64,000 nt of DNA from Nocardioides bizhenqiangii (GTDB taxonomy: Bacteria; Actinomycetota; Actinomycetes; Propionibacteriales; Nocardioidaceae), in contig NZ_CP141059.1 of assembly GCF_034661235.1 (NCBI RefSeq), forward strand, positions 2,479,501 through 2,543,500. The letters are read 5' to 3'. A model generated the notes under the pieces. That model was given only the letters and a program-made list of their open reading frames with translations. It made no database searches and had not been told where the DNA came from. The position numbers and the translations under genes were made by a program. Position 1 is the first letter of the stretch. Each line of letters opens with the position of its first letter. Shown piece after piece: positions 18,917 through 27,921 of the stretch.

Positions 18917-21859
18917 TCAGCGTCGGGCCGTGCTCCTGGCCTTGGTGCTCCGGGCGGCGGATGCGGCCGCGGCCCGCTTGCGCTTCGGCTGCGCGGCAGC
19001 ACGCCCGTCGAGCAGCGGTGCGAGGAACTCGCCCGTGAAGCTGCCCGGCGTCGCCGCGATCTGCTCCGGAGTGCCTTCCGCGACCACGGTGCCGCCCCGG
19101 GACCCGCCCTCCGGACCCATGTCGACGATCCAGTCCGCCGTCTTGATGACGTCGAGGTTGTGCTCGATCACGAGCACCGTGTTGCCCTTGTCGACCAATG
19201 ACGACAGCACGCCGAGCAGCTTGCGGATGTCCTCGAAGTGGAGGCCCGTCGTCGGCTCGTCCAGGACGTAGACGGTGCGACCGGTCGACCTCTTCTGCAG
19301 CTCGGTGGACAGCTTGACCCGCTGCGCCTCGCCGCCGGACAGGGTGGTCGCCGGCTGTCCGAGCCGGACGTAGCCCAGGCCGACCTCGACCAGTGTCTTC
19401 ATGTGGCGCGCGATCGCCGGCACCGCGCCGAAGAACTCCAGCGCCTCCTCGATCGGCATGTCGAGGACCTCGGCGATGGTCTTGCCCTTGTAGTGGACCT
19501 CGAGCGTCTCGCGGTTGTAGCGGGCGCCGTGGCAGACCTCGCAGGGGACGTAGACGTCGGGGAGGAAGTTCATCTCGATCTTGATCGTGCCGTCACCGGC
19601 GCACGCCTCGCAGCGCCCACCCTTGACGTTGAACGAGAACCGGCCCTGCTGGTAGCCGCGGATCTTCGCCTCCGGGGTGGACGCGAAGAGCTTGCGGATG
19701 TGGTCGAAGACCCCGGTGTACGTCGCCGGGTTGGACCTCGGCGTCCGGCCGATCGGGCCCTGGTCGACGTGGATCACCTTGTCGACGTGGTCGATGCCGG
19801 TGATCTTCTGGTGCCGGCCGGGGATGGTCCGCGCGCGGTGGAGCTCCTTGGCCAGCGAGGTGTAGAGGATGTCGTTGACCAGGGTCGACTTGCCCGAGCC
19901 GGACACGCCGGTGATCGCGACGAACAGCCCGAGCGGGAACGTCACGTCGAGATCTCTGAGGTTGTGCTCGCGGGCGCCGTGGACCTTGAGCTCGCGGCCG
20001 ACGGTGCGCGGGCGGCGGATGGCGGGCACCGGGATCTCGCGGCGACCGGAGAGGTACTCCCCCGTCATCGAGTCCGGGTGCTCCAGCAGTCCCTTGACCG
20101 GACCGGAGTGGACGACCTGGCCGCCGTGCTCACCGGCACCCGGACCGATGTCGACCACCCAGTCGGCGACCTTGATGGTGTCCTCGTCGTGCTCGACGAC
20201 GATCAGGGTGTTGCCGAGGTCCTTGAGCCGGAGCAGGGTCTCGATCAGCCGGTGGTTGTCGCGCTGGTGGAGGCCGATCGACGGCTCGTCGAGGACGTAG
20301 AGGACGCCGACCAGGCCGGCGCCGATCTGGGTGGCGAGCCGGATCCGCTGCGCCTCGCCGCCGGACAGCGAGCCGGACGGACGGTCGAGGCTCAGGTAGT
20401 CGAGGCCGACGTCGAGCAGGAACTGCAGCCGCTCCTGGATCTCCTTGAGCACCCGCTCGCCGATCTGCCGCTCGCGGGCGGACAGATCGAGGTTGCGCAG
20501 GTGGTCGGCCGCCTCATTGATCGGCAGCGCGCAGACCTCCGCGATGTTCTTGCCGCCTTCGTCCTTGGGACCGAGGGTGACCGACATCGACACCGGCTTG
20601 AGCCGCGATCCCGCGCAGACCGGGCACGGGACCTCGCGCATGAAGCCCTCGAACCGCTCCCGGCTGACGTCGCTCTCGGCCTCGCGGTGGCGGCGCTCGA
20701 CGTACGACCGCACGCCCTCGAAGTCGGCGTAGTAGGACCGTTGCCGGCCGTAGCGGTTCTTGGTGACGACGTGGACCTTGGTCGGATGGCCGTCGAGGAC
20801 TGCCTTCTGGGCCTTCGCCGGGAGCTGCTCCCAGGGCGTGTCCATGTCGAAGCCCAGCTCCTCGCCGAGCGCCTGGACCAGCTTGCCGAAGTAGTCGGCG
20901 ACGTGGGCGTGGCTCCACGGCTGCAACGCGCCCTCGCCGAGGGTCGCGGTCGGGTCGGGCACCACCAGCTCGGGGTCGACCTCCATCCGCGTGCCGAGGC
21001 CCGTGCACGACGGGCAGGCGCCGAAGGGCGAGTTGAACGAGAACGACCGCGGCTCGAGGTCGTCGGTGTCGATCGGGTGCTCGTTGGGGCAGGCCATCTT
21101 CTCGCTGAACCGCATCTCGCGGTGCGGGTCGTCGTCGGGCAGGTCGACGAAGTCGAGGACAACCAGGCCGCTGGCGAGGTTGAGCGCGGTCTCGACCGAG
21201 TCGGTGAGCCGGCGCTTGGCCGACTCCTTCACCGCGAGCCGGTCGACGACGACCTCGATGCTGTGCTTGATCTTCTTGTCCAGCTTGGGCGGACTGTCGA
21301 GGTTGTGGATGGTGCCGTCGACGCGGGCCCGGCTGAAGCCCTGCGTCTGCAGTTGGCGGAGCAGGTCGACGAACTCCCCCTTGCGGCCGCGGACCACCGG
21401 CGCCAGCACCTGGAACCTGCGACCCTCCTCCAGCGCGAGCACCCGGTCGACGATCTGCTGCGGCGTCTGCCGCTCGATCGGCGCCCCGCAGGTCGGGCAG
21501 TGCGGCCGCCCGGCGCGGGCGTAGAGCAGCCGGAGGTAGTCGTAGACCTCGGTGATGGTGCCGACGGTCGAGCGTGGGTTCTTGGACGTCGACTTCTGGT
21601 CGATCGAGACCGCCGGCGACAGGCCCTCGATGAAGTCGACGTCGGGCTTGTCCATCTGGCCGAGGAACTGGCGGGCGTAGGCCGAAAGCGACTCCACGTA
21701 GCGTCGCTGGCCCTCGGCGAAGATCGTGTCGAAGGCCAGGCTCGACTTCCCTGAGCCGGACAGACCGGTGAAGACGATGAGGGAGTCCCTGGGCAGGTCG
21801 AGCGAGACATCCTTGAGGTTGTGCTCACGCGCACCGCGGATGATGAGCTGGTCCTGCAC
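18917..21859 (-). CDS. uvrA: Excinuclease ABC subunit A
   Basis: Damage-recognition ATPase of nucleotide excision repair. The 980-residue protein has two ABC-type ATPase modules (Walker [16 protein letters not shown] and [16 protein letters not shown]), two LSGGEAQR signatures, and zinc-finger cysteines in [22 protein letters not shown], and CEACAGDG...CEVCHGARY. The start is GTG at 21859, preceded by AAGGA six bases upstream; the protein from there ([17 protein letters not shown]) is the family N-terminus. An Ala/Lys/Arg-rich C-terminal tail of about 25 residues is extra. It is divergent from a mycothiol-dependent isomerase-like gene. Confidence 0.98.
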   Translation of the reverse strand: MQDQLIIRGAREHNLKDVSLDLPRDSLIVFTGLSGSGKSSLAFDTIFAEGQRRYVESLSAYARQFLGQMDKPDVDFIEGLSPAVSIDQKSTSKNPRSTVGTITEVYDYLRLLYARAGRPHCPTCGAPIERQTPQQIVDRVLALEEGRRFQVLAPVVRGRKGEFVDLLRQLQTQGFSRARVDGTIHNLDSPPKLDKKIKHSIEVVVDRLAVKESAKRRLTDSVETALNLASGLVVLDFVDLPDDDPHREMRFSEKMACPNEHPIDTDDLEPRSFSFNSPFGACPSCTGLGTRMEVDPELVVPDPTATLGEGALQPWSHAHVADYFGKLVQALGEELGFDMDTPWEQLPAKAQKAVLDGHPTKVHVVTKNRYGRQRSYYADFEGVRSYVERRHREAESDVSRERFEGFMREVPCPVCAGSRLKPVSMSVTLGPKDEGGKNIAEVCALPINEAADHLRNLDLSARERQIGERVLKEIQERLQFLLDVGLDYLSLDRPSGSLSGGEAQRIRLATQIGAGLVGVLYVLDEPSIGLHQRDNHRLIETLLRLKDLGNTLIVVEHDEDTIKVADWVVDIGPGAGEHGGQVVHSGPVKGLLEHPDSMTGEYLSGRREIPVPAIRRPRTVGRELKVHGAREHNLRDLDVTFPLGLFVAITGVSGSGKSTLVNDILYTSLAKELHRARTIPGRHQKITGIDHVDKVIHVDQGPIGRTPRSNPATYTGVFDHIRKLFASTPEAKIRGYQQGRFSFNVKGGRCEACAGDGTIKIEMNFLPDVYVPCEVCHGARYNRETLEVHYKGKTIAEVLDMPIEEALEFFGAVPAIARHMKTLVEVGLGYVRLGQPATTLSGGEAQRVKLSTELQKRSTGRTVYVLDEPTTGLHFEDIRKLLGVLSSLVDKGNTVLVIEHNLDVIKTADWIVDMGPEGGSRGGTVVAEGTPEQIAATPGSFTGEFLAPLLDGRAAAQPKRKRAAAASAARSTKARSTARR

Positions 21860-22001
21860 TGCAGTCCTTCGGGTGAGCTGGGAGGAGTTCGAACAAGTGT
21901 TCGCCATCGTACGGCGCGAAGCAACTCGCACCGCCGCACGGGGACGACATTTGCACGATCTCATGCGGCGCCGACAACCCAGTTTCAGGCAGGATGCACC
22001 G

Positions 22002-22682
22002 GTGACCGAAATCGAGGCCGCCACCGCCCGTCTGCTCGCCACCGCGGACCGGCTGCGGGACGACGAGTGGCCCCGGCCGACGGAGTGCGCCGGGTGGAGC
22101 CGGGCCCACGTGCTCGCCCACCTGGCTCTGAACGCCGAGGGGCTCGCCGGGGCGCTCCGCGCGCTGCTCGACGGCGAGCCCGCTCTGATGTACGGGTCGC
22201 AGACTGCGCGCGACGCCGACATCGAGACGCTCGCGGCCCAGCCGGCGGCCACCATCCGCGACCGGCTCCGAACAGCTTCGGATCGGTTCGCGGCGGTAAT
22301 GGACGAGCTCCCACGACTGCCGGCTGACGCCTCTTTCGAGCGGACGCCCCAAGGCCAGCGGATGCTCGCCCACGACGTCCCGCTGCTGCGGCTGGCGGAG
22401 GTCGAGATCCACCACGCCGACCTGCGCGCGGGGTACGGCTACGCCGACTGGCCGAGAGAGACGGCAGTCCAGCTCCTCGAGCGCGACGTCGAGCGGTACG
22501 ACGGTCCGCCTCTCTCGGCGCACGTCACCGACCTCGACCGCACCTACCGGCTCGGCTCGCCGGCGGACGGCGACCCGGTCGTCTCCGGGCCGGTGGCGGC
22601 TCTGGCATGGTGGCTCACCGGCCGGGACCCCGGCGAAGGCCTCAGCAGCTCGACCGGCGAACTGCCGGAGATGGAGGGATGA
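22002..22682 (+). CDS. Maleylpyruvate isomerase family, mycothiol-dependent enzyme
   Basis: DinB-like/MDMPI helical-bundle protein of 226 residues. Candidate zinc ligands are His40 in [14 protein letters not shown], and Glu133 and His137 in [16 protein letters not shown], matching the His/Glu/His pattern of mycothiol-dependent maleylpyruvate isomerase. The exact reaction is not predictable; relatives transfer or isomerise substrates using mycothiol. The start is GTG at 22002, downstream of AGGCAGGA. The next gene overlaps by four bases (ATGA) and codes a glyoxalase-II-like hydrolase, so both may act on thiol adducts. Confidence 0.82.
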   Translation: MTEIEAATARLLATADRLRDDEWPRPTECAGWSRAHVLAHLALNAEGLAGALRALLDGEPALMYGSQTARDADIETLAAQPAATIRDRLRTASDRFAAVMDELPRLPADASFERTPQGQRMLAHDVPLLRLAEVEIHHADLRAGYGYADWPRETAVQLLERDVERYDGPPLSAHVTDLDRTYRLGSPADGDPVVSGPVAALAWWLTGRDPGEGLSSSTGELPEMEG

Positions 22683-23353
22683 TGACCTACACCGGAGCCG
22701 TCACGCCCGACGGCGCTCCCGACGTACGCGAGCTGCCGCGCCTGACCATCACCAAGGTCGCGGTCGACGAGCAGATGTCCAACAACGCCTACCTCCTGCG
22801 GTGCAACGACACCGGCGACCAGGTGCTGATCGACGCCGCCGCCGAGCCGCGGACGCTGCTCCCCCTGGTCGGCGACGCCGGCCTGACGACGGTGGTCACG
22901 ACGCACCGGCACTGGGACCACCACCGGGCGCTGGCCGACGTCGTCGCCGCGACCGGTGCCGATGTCGTCGCGGGCGAGCCGGACGCGGACGCGATCACCG
23001 AGCAGACCGGGATCGAGGTCGGGCGCCGGGTCGGTGACGGAGACACGGTCGGCGTCGGGTCGTGCGAGCTGGAGGTCATCCGGATCACCGGCCACACCCC
23101 CGGCTCGATCTGCCTGCTCTACCGAGACCCGGACGGCCACCCGCACCTGTTCACCGGCGACAACCTCTTCCCCGGCGGCGTCGGCAACACGTTCGGCGAC
23201 AGCGACGCCTTCGCCAGCCTCATCGACGACGTCGAGACCAAGCTCTTCGACCCGCTGCCGGACGACACCTGGTTCTATCCCGGCCACGGCGACGACTCGA
23301 CGCTCGGCGCCGAGCGCCCGCATCTCCAAGAGTGGCGGGAGCGCGGCTGGTGA
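22679..23353 (+). CDS. MBL-fold metallo-hydrolase (glyoxalase II-like)
   Basis: A 224-residue metallo-beta-lactamase-fold hydrolase with the metal-binding motif THRHWDHH (His76, His78, Asp80, His81), a further His in ITGHTPGS, Asp in LFTGDNLF, and His in YPGHGDD. Glyoxalase II relatives hydrolyse thioesters of glutathione; in Actinobacteria a mycothiol thioester is the likely counterpart. Its position near uvrA resembles Rv1637c beside uvrA in Mycobacterium tuberculosis. It is translationally coupled to the preceding isomerase-like gene. Confidence 0.85.
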   Translation: MMTYTGAVTPDGAPDVRELPRLTITKVAVDEQMSNNAYLLRCNDTGDQVLIDAAAEPRTLLPLVGDAGLTTVVTTHRHWDHHRALADVVAATGADVVAGEPDADAITEQTGIEVGRRVGDGDTVGVGSCELEVIRITGHTPGSICLLYRDPDGHPHLFTGDNLFPGGVGNTFGDSDAFASLIDDVETKLFDPLPDDTWFYPGHGDDSTLGAERPHLQEWRERGW

Positions 23354-23363
23354 GGCCGGTCGA

Positions 23364-24275
23364 CTAGGCCGGGAGCACCGCTGCCGGAGCCTCGGCGGCG
23401 TCCGTCGCCACTTCGCGCTCGGCCTTCTCCCGGTGCCACGCCCGCCGGGCGACGACGCTGGTGACGGCCACGGCGGCGAGGATGAGCCCTGCGTCAGCCC
23501 AGCCCGGGATACCGCCCAGGGCGGTGACGATCGTGACGCCGTTGACGATGACCACGAGGCCACCGACCAACGTGCCCATCGGGGCGTGCGGGAGGCGGCC
23601 GGCGAGGCGGGCGGCGATCGGCGCCATGATCACGCCACCGATGACCAGCCCGATGACGGGCAGCCACGGGATGCCGTGCTGAGCCGCGCCGGTGAGGAAC
23701 CCGAAGGACACCGAGACCGCGACCACGAACTCCGCGGCGTTGACGGTGCCGACGACCTTGCGGGGCTCGTGGCTGGTGACGGTCATCAGGCTCGGGGTGG
23801 CGACCGGTCCCCAACCACCGCCGCCGGTGGCGTCGACGAAGCCGCCGAGCAGGCCGATCGGCGAGAGCCAGCGCACGGTGTGGCCCTTCTTCGGCGTCGG
23901 GATCAGCCGTGCGCCGAAGCCGAACCGCGCGAAGATGACCAGGCCGAAGAAGATGAGCAGGCCTGCCATCCAGCCCTTGGCCGACTCGAGGCTGATGTTG
24001 GTCAGGACGACCGCGCCGAGGAATCCGCCGATGGCTCCCGGGATCGCGATCCGGAGCAGGATCGCCTTGTCGATGTTGCCCTCACGCCAGTGCGCGAGAC
24101 CGCTGATCAGCGTCGTCGGGAGCTTCGCGGCGTGCGTCGCGGCACTCGCGGTCACCGGCGCCACGCCCATGAACAGCAGCACGGACGCCGAGGTGACACC
24201 GAACCCCATCCCGAGCGTGCCGTCGACTAGCTGAGCCATGCCGCCGGCGAGAGCGAAGGCAAGAAGGATCCACAC
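23364..24275 (-). CDS. Sulfite exporter TauE/SafE family permease
   Basis: Integral membrane protein of 303 residues with about eight hydrophobic segments and family motifs GMAQLVDGTLGMGFGVTS near the N-terminus and a second GGFVDATGGGGWGPV in the middle, the inverted-repeat hallmark of the family. It probably moves small sulfur-containing or organic anions across the membrane; substrate unknown. It converges on the MBL hydrolase gene with only ten bases between stops. An AT-richer stretch just upstream (24285-24320) may carry its promoter. Confidence 0.88.
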   Translation of the reverse strand: MWILLAFALAGGMAQLVDGTLGMGFGVTSASVLLFMGVAPVTASAATHAAKLPTTLISGLAHWREGNIDKAILLRIAIPGAIGGFLGAVVLTNISLESAKGWMAGLLIFFGLVIFARFGFGARLIPTPKKGHTVRWLSPIGLLGGFVDATGGGGWGPVATPSLMTVTSHEPRKVVGTVNAAEFVVAVSVSFGFLTGAAQHGIPWLPVIGLVIGGVIMAPIAARLAGRLPHAPMGTLVGGLVVIVNGVTIVTALGGIPGWADAGLILAAVAVTSVVARRAWHREKAEREVATDAAEAPAAVLPA

Positions 24276-24491
24276 AGTGACCTACCTCGGTAAAGACTAT
24301 CAACATGGTAAGGATAGCAGATCACTGGACATTCGCTACATCGCGGACGACAGCGCGTCGGAGATCTCGCCGACCTGGTGACGCCCGAGGGCCGGGATTG
24401 CCGGACTTCTGGGTTCGAAGGCACAGGAAAGCCGAACGCCGAGCTTCCGTTCGGATCCGCGCGCGGCCGCCCACTTGCACCCCGAAAACGA

Positions 24492-24523
24492 CGAACGGCC
24501 CCACCCGAAGGTGGGGCCGTTCG
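24492..24523 (-). terminator. Intrinsic terminator of cspA
   Basis: A 14-bp perfect stem (24492-24505 pairing with 24510-24523) closes a CGAA tetraloop. On the minus strand it is followed by TCGTTTTC, a short U tract. It starts 13 bases after the cspA stop, the expected place for a Rho-independent terminator of this highly expressed gene. Confidence 0.9.
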
Positions 24524-24536
24524 CGACGTACGTCGC

Positions 24537-24740
24537 TCAGACGGCGCGGACGTTCTCGGCCTGCAGGCCCTTGGGACCGCGGGTCACGTCGAACTCGACC
24601 TTCTGGTCCTCAGCGAGCGTCTTGAAGCCGGTGCCGGCGATGCCCGTGTGGTGCACGAAGACGTCGCTGTCACCGCCGTCCTGCGCGATGAAGCCGAAGC
24701 CCTTGGTCTCGTTGAACCACTTGACGGTTCCGGTTGCCAT
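24537..24740 (-). CDS. cspA: Cold shock protein, CspA family
   Basis: A 67-residue single cold-shock domain that binds single-stranded nucleic acid and melts RNA structure. RNP1 is KGFGFI and RNP2 is VFVHHT, inside [23 protein letters not shown] at 24740 is preceded by AAGGAGAAAAG, a near-ideal ribosome-binding site. The long upstream gap fits the extended, structured 5' leader typical of csp mRNAs, and a strong hairpin terminator follows. Confidence 0.97.
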   Translation of the reverse strand: MATGTVKWFNETKGFGFIAQDGGDSDVFVHHTGIAGTGFKTLAEDQKVEFDVTRGPKGLQAENVRAV

Positions 24741-25295
24741 TCTTTTCTCCTTGATGTCACTGCTGTCGAGACGCGCAGACGATGGTGCCTGCCGCGCGGA
24801 TGAACACACCTGCACCACAACCTCGACGGCAGCCCGAACGACAGGCCGCAAGGAATTCATGTAGATGGACCGGCGCCCCTGCAGTCCGGGCACCGGGGGA
24901 GCCCGTGCGTGACGGGCCCCTTCAACTGAGACCACGGTATCAGCGTCTCCGCCGCATCCACGCTTCCTGGCGTGCGGGCGCCTCCAGATAACCGCTACAC
25001 CGTGTACCGCAGATCACCCCGAGGTTCCTTGACCGCGTCGTCCGCGGACCCCTACGTTCACGCGAAACGGAAGTACTTGCGACGGCGCGTAGTGGTTATC
25101 CGCAGGTCGTGCGGACAGCTGGCGCCGGGCGACATCCGAGAACGGAGTGTTGGGCGATGAGCAGGTCTAAAAGCTGGTTGGAGTCCCGGTCAGCGAAGGG
25201 TTGTTCTCCAAGCCCGAGTTCGGCTTGATGGAGCGTTGGAATCAGGATGGATCCATCAAGTAGAGCGGCAGTTGCCGCCCGGCGTTCGGTCCGCG
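24741..25295. other. Gene-poor stretch upstream of cspA
   Basis: No full-length gene is convincing here. The first 150-200 bases probably hold the cspA leader and promoter (minus strand). The remainder has lower GC, marks the left border of the accessory stretch, and contains a possible coding remnant at 25171-25263. Confidence 0.5.
25171..25263 (+). pseudogene. Possible C-terminal remnant of an unknown gene
   Basis: A 30-codon open stretch with GC-rich third positions reads KLVGVPVSEGLFSK, then PEFGLMERWNQDGSIK, then TAG. It has no start codon and is preceded directly by an in-frame TAA, so it looks like the surviving end of a decayed or truncated gene. The TAG is also the first base triplet of the hairpin element at 25261-25298. 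No family recognised. Confidence 0.25.
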
Positions 25296-25298
25296 CTA
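25261..25298. repeat. Intergenic hairpin element, copy A
   Basis: TAGAGCGG at 25261 pairs with CCGCGCTA at 25291 (seven of eight positions), enclosing CAGTTGCCGCC. The TTGCCGC core and TAG...CTA ends recur in the element at 27181-27223. Confidence 0.4.
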
Positions 25299-25823
25299 GC
25301 CGCGAGGTACCCAGCGAGTCCAGGGCCAGCCCCGCGCGCCGGGATTCGGCGCGTAGACGTCTTGATCCACCACAATCTCGGTGAGGACCCGCACGCGTAC
25401 CTCGTCGTAGTCGCCCTGCGCCAGGCACCTCGACGGAACCTTGATCGTGGCTAGGTCCAGGTCGTGATTCCACGAGACCCTCAACCCATCGCAGCCCTCT
25501 GTGCCGTCGGTGGCAGCGAAGCTGTTCCTGTCGCCCCGTGTCGGCCGATGGTGGCTCACGACGGCGGCCAGGACGCGGTCCGGTTCGCCGTCAGTCTGAA
25601 AGTGTACGATCAAGTCGCCCGTGCCCGCACGTCCGAAGTGCACCTTGGTGACAATTGCGCTATCGAGGTTGCGAACGACAACGGTCGTGATGTCGAGAAG
25701 ACTGCTGCCGTTGTAGGTGTCGCCCGACGGATCCGCGACCTCGAGCCGACCAGCGTGGGCTGGCGACGCTGCCGCCCAGGCGCACGCGGTCCAGACCGCT
25801 ACCAAGATGGTCGCTCTCCTCAT
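25296..25823 (-). CDS. Secreted protein of unknown function, RLEVAD family member 1
   Basis: A 175-residue protein with a signal peptide (MRRATILVAVWTACAW...ASPAHA, cleavage after AHA) and a mature part opening GRLEVADPSGD. It then alternates short beta-like segments (DITTVVVRN, VTKVHFG, DLIVHFQTDG) and ends with two likely disulfide cysteines (EGCDGLRV and PSRCLAQG). The opening and the VPSRCL/VPRRCL motif are shared with the gene at 28728-29348, so the two are paralogs. ATG at 25823 is preferred to the GTG three codons upstream. The alternation suggests a beta-sandwich; ligand unknown. Confidence 0.65.
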   Translation of the reverse strand: MRRATILVAVWTACAWAAASPAHAGRLEVADPSGDTYNGSSLLDITTVVVRNLDSAIVTKVHFGRAGTGDLIVHFQTDGEPDRVLAAVVSHHRPTRGDRNSFAATDGTEGCDGLRVSWNHDLDLATIKVPSRCLAQGDYDEVRVRVLTEIVVDQDVYAPNPGARGWPWTRWVPRG

Positions 25824-25898
25824 GGGCACCACGTAGGTGGCTGAATCGAGGTTGGATGCAGATCGCCGACTACTGCCGCCCTGCGTGCTCGCGGAGCA

Positions 25899-25922
25899 GC
25901 ACGCTGTTGCCGCATGACGTGC
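25899..25922. repeat. Intergenic hairpin element, copy B
   Basis: GCACGCTGTTGCCGC is identical over 15 bases to 28674-28688. GCACG at the left pairs with CGTGC at the right, making a small hairpin. It lies between the secreted-protein gene and the next minus-strand gene. Confidence 0.45.
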
Positions 25923-25948
25923 GCGCTTGCCGATGAGCGGCCTTCGAC

Positions 25949-26245
25949 TCAGTCGGCCGTCGGGGTGTCGTCAGTCCGCGTGCTGGAGGTAGATGGAAGG
26001 TATGGGGAGCTGGCCTCTTCCGCTGCCATAACGATGTGGGCTGAGTGCTCGCCGTCGGGACTGCGGAAGCTTGAGTAGTCCTTCTTGATCCATCCTTCCT
26101 CAGTCAGGTAACGGTTTGCAGCGCTCCGTTGCGTCCATCCCGGCACATCGGCGATGACGGCCGCCTCGCCAGCTTTCTCCATGTACTCACAGCCGCTGAT
26201 CTCGCCCAACTGATAGTCGACATCTTGGAGCGTCTCAGCCGCCAC
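25949..26245 (-). CDS. Hypothetical protein, 98 aa
   Basis: Not recognised. From a GTG at 26245 the frame codes a small acidic protein with a plausible winged-helix-like middle (PGWTQRSAANRYLTEEGWIKKDY) and a Ser/Thr/Asp-rich tail. Codon use looks coding, though less GC-rich at third positions than the core genes. The frame is open farther upstream, but that part is Arg-rich and resembles a shadow; another frame just upstream (IGKELADLRRVAGG) also looks coding, so a frameshift or decay is possible. It is divergent from the methyltransferase gene. Confidence 0.4.
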   Translation of the reverse strand: MAAETLQDVDYQLGEISGCEYMEKAGEAAVIADVPGWTQRSAANRYLTEEGWIKKDYSSFRSPDGEHSAHIVMAAEEASSPYLPSTSSTRTDDTPTAD

Positions 26246-26397
26246 CCGCCACCCGCCGCAAGTCGGCCAGTTCCTTGCCGATGTGCGGTCGCGTCGATAT
26301 GCCGTGGAACGATCTCGGCCTGATCGCGACAATGGCCCAGGTGCTTGTCGGCCGAAAGGCAGGTTTCGCCCAAGATCCGGCAAGGAGGGTGCGCTTC

Positions 26398-27150
26398 ATG
26401 AGCGAGCAGTTCTACTCGGACGCGAGGTTGTACGACCGGTTGTTCCCCGGAGGCGACCAGGCCGCCGACTTCTACAGGGCCGAGGCCGATCGGCAAGGCG
26501 GGTGCGTCTTGGAGCTCGGGTGTGGCACCGGACACAAGCTGATCCCGATCGCGTCCGACGGCCATCCGTGCATGGGCTTGGAGCTCTCGCCGGACATGCT
26601 TGCCGAGGCTCAGCGCAAGGCGGACGAGCGCGGCGTGGAGGTGGAGTGGGTGCAGGGCGACATGCGCGAGTTCGACCTGGGCCGAACGTTCGACCTCGTG
26701 TTCATCGCCGCCAACTCATTGCTCCACCTGCATGATGCTGAGGACTTGGTGGCCTGCTTCCGGTCGGCGCGAAGGCACCTGGCGCCCGGAGCGCGGCTCG
26801 TCTTCGACGTGTTCAACCCGAACGTGCGCATGCTTGCCCAGGCCGACGGCGTTCGACGCAGGCGCGACGCTTTGTCGTACGTGGATCCCGATCGTGGCGT
26901 AGTGCATGTCGATGTCGCGGAGACCTACGACGCGGCCGCGCAGGTGACTCGAGGGAAGTGGTACTTCTCGACCGATTCCGAGGCCGACTTCGTTGTCGCC
27001 CCGCTCGACATCAGGAGCATCTTCCCCCAGGAGTTGCCGCTGTTGCTCTCGCGCGGCGGTCTCCGAGTTGTTGAACGCTTCGGCGACTGGTCCCGTGCGC
27101 CGTTCACCGCAGATGCGGCGCTCCAGCTCTGCATCTGCGAACCGGACTGA
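26398..27150 (+). CDS. Class I SAM-dependent methyltransferase
   Basis: A 250-residue methyltransferase with motif I VLELGCGTGHK, an acidic residue ending the next strand (GLELSPDM), the WVQGDMREFDL segment, and motif IV-like DLVFIAANSLLHL, followed by a post-I beta-rich half. ATG at 26398 is preceded by AGGAGGG. Substrate unknown; the domain type acts on small molecules. It stands alone within the accessory stretch, with minus-strand genes on both sides. Confidence 0.82.
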   Translation: MSEQFYSDARLYDRLFPGGDQAADFYRAEADRQGGCVLELGCGTGHKLIPIASDGHPCMGLELSPDMLAEAQRKADERGVEVEWVQGDMREFDLGRTFDLVFIAANSLLHLHDAEDLVACFRSARRHLAPGARLVFDVFNPNVRMLAQADGVRRRRDALSYVDPDRGVVHVDVAETYDAAAQVTRGKWYFSTDSEADFVVAPLDIRSIFPQELPLLLSRGGLRVVERFGDWSRAPFTADAALQLCICEPD

Positions 27151-27180
27151 CGACGGAACCTACGAAGTGACTCCTCCGAG

Positions 27181-27223
27181 TAGCGCAGCTATTGCCGCTC
27201 GACGTGCGTGAAGCTGCCGACTA
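27181..27223. repeat. Intergenic hairpin element, copy C
   Basis: TAGCGCAGCT at 27181 pairs imperfectly with AGCTGCCGACTA ending at 27223, enclosing ATTGCCGCTCGACGTGCG. The TTGCCGC-NN-GACGTGCG core matches copy B. It lies 30 bases after the methyltransferase stop. Confidence 0.45.
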
Positions 27224-27243
27224 GCGAACCCGCCCGGTCGGAC

Positions 27244-27639
27244 TCACTCTCGGGGGCCGTCTCCCGATCGAGCCAAGCGCTCGCGACTCAGATACCGAAC
27301 CGGCTTGCCGAGCGACTCCGCGTAGGCAATCTCCCGTCGGGTTGACTCACCCACGTAGCCGCCCGGATCCACGATGTACACCTCGTCAGCCATGCGAATT
27401 TTTTGGAAGTGCACGCCCCCGAGCCGCCCCTTCAGGTCCGAGCTGTCGGCTGTCCAGTCGTAGTCCGGCAGATCGGGGAGGCTGAACATTCCGAGGCTGA
27501 TCACGACGCAACCCTCCAACGTGAGCCGCTGGTTGGCCTCCGCGAACTCGGCCTCGAACCTGGTCGAGCCACAGAGCGTGATGACCTTCGCCTCACCCTC
27601 GGTCGACTGCCGCGCCTTCTGGTCCTCCACGAGGTTCAT
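27244..27639 (-). CDS. Nucleoside 2-deoxyribosyltransferase-like protein
   Basis: A 131-residue Rossmann-like protein with the pattern KVITLCGSTRFEAEFAEAN, then EGCVVISLGMFS, then KIRMADEVYIVDPGGYVGESTRREIAYAESLGKPVRYLS. This matches the nucleoside 2-deoxyribosyltransferase-like/DUF4406-type family, which is frequent in phages and mobile regions and is thought to bind or process nucleotides. ATG at 27639 gives the family length; the open frame runs upstream without matching sequence. It ends convergent to the methyltransferase gene. Catalytic activity is not assured. Confidence 0.72.
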   Translation of the reverse strand: MNLVEDQKARQSTEGEAKVITLCGSTRFEAEFAEANQRLTLEGCVVISLGMFSLPDLPDYDWTADSSDLKGRLGGVHFQKIRMADEVYIVDPGGYVGESTRREIAYAESLGKPVRYLSRERLARSGDGPRE

Positions 27640-27921
27640 GATCGGTGAACGGAAGGACGAGTCTTTCGCCGCCCCCTGGACGTCCGCTCTCGCCGCCCGG
27701 GACGTCCGCTCATGCCGCCCTGCGAGTGCCCTCGGAGTCACCGTCCGGCCTCGCGGCCCGCCTCGATCAGCGAGATGACCTCCACTGCTCGATGTGCCAA
27801 GCGTGGACTCCTGGCGTCAGGGATTCAGACACTGCGTTCCTCGAAAACGGGAACAGCCACGCTAGCCGTCAACGGCAGCGACAACCTCCACCACGCCGGT
27901 CGGCGTGGGGTAGATGCCTGG

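Noticed and set aside
24380..24480. Possible tRNA downstream of the TauE gene (TTCGAAC-like T-loop)
   Set aside because: No complete cloverleaf could be drawn: the acceptor stem and anticodon arm do not pair on either strand.
25096..25473. A 125-codon minus-strand frame
   Set aside because: Its third positions are AT-rich for part of its length, it overlaps the secreted-protein gene in another frame, and it has no ribosome-binding site.
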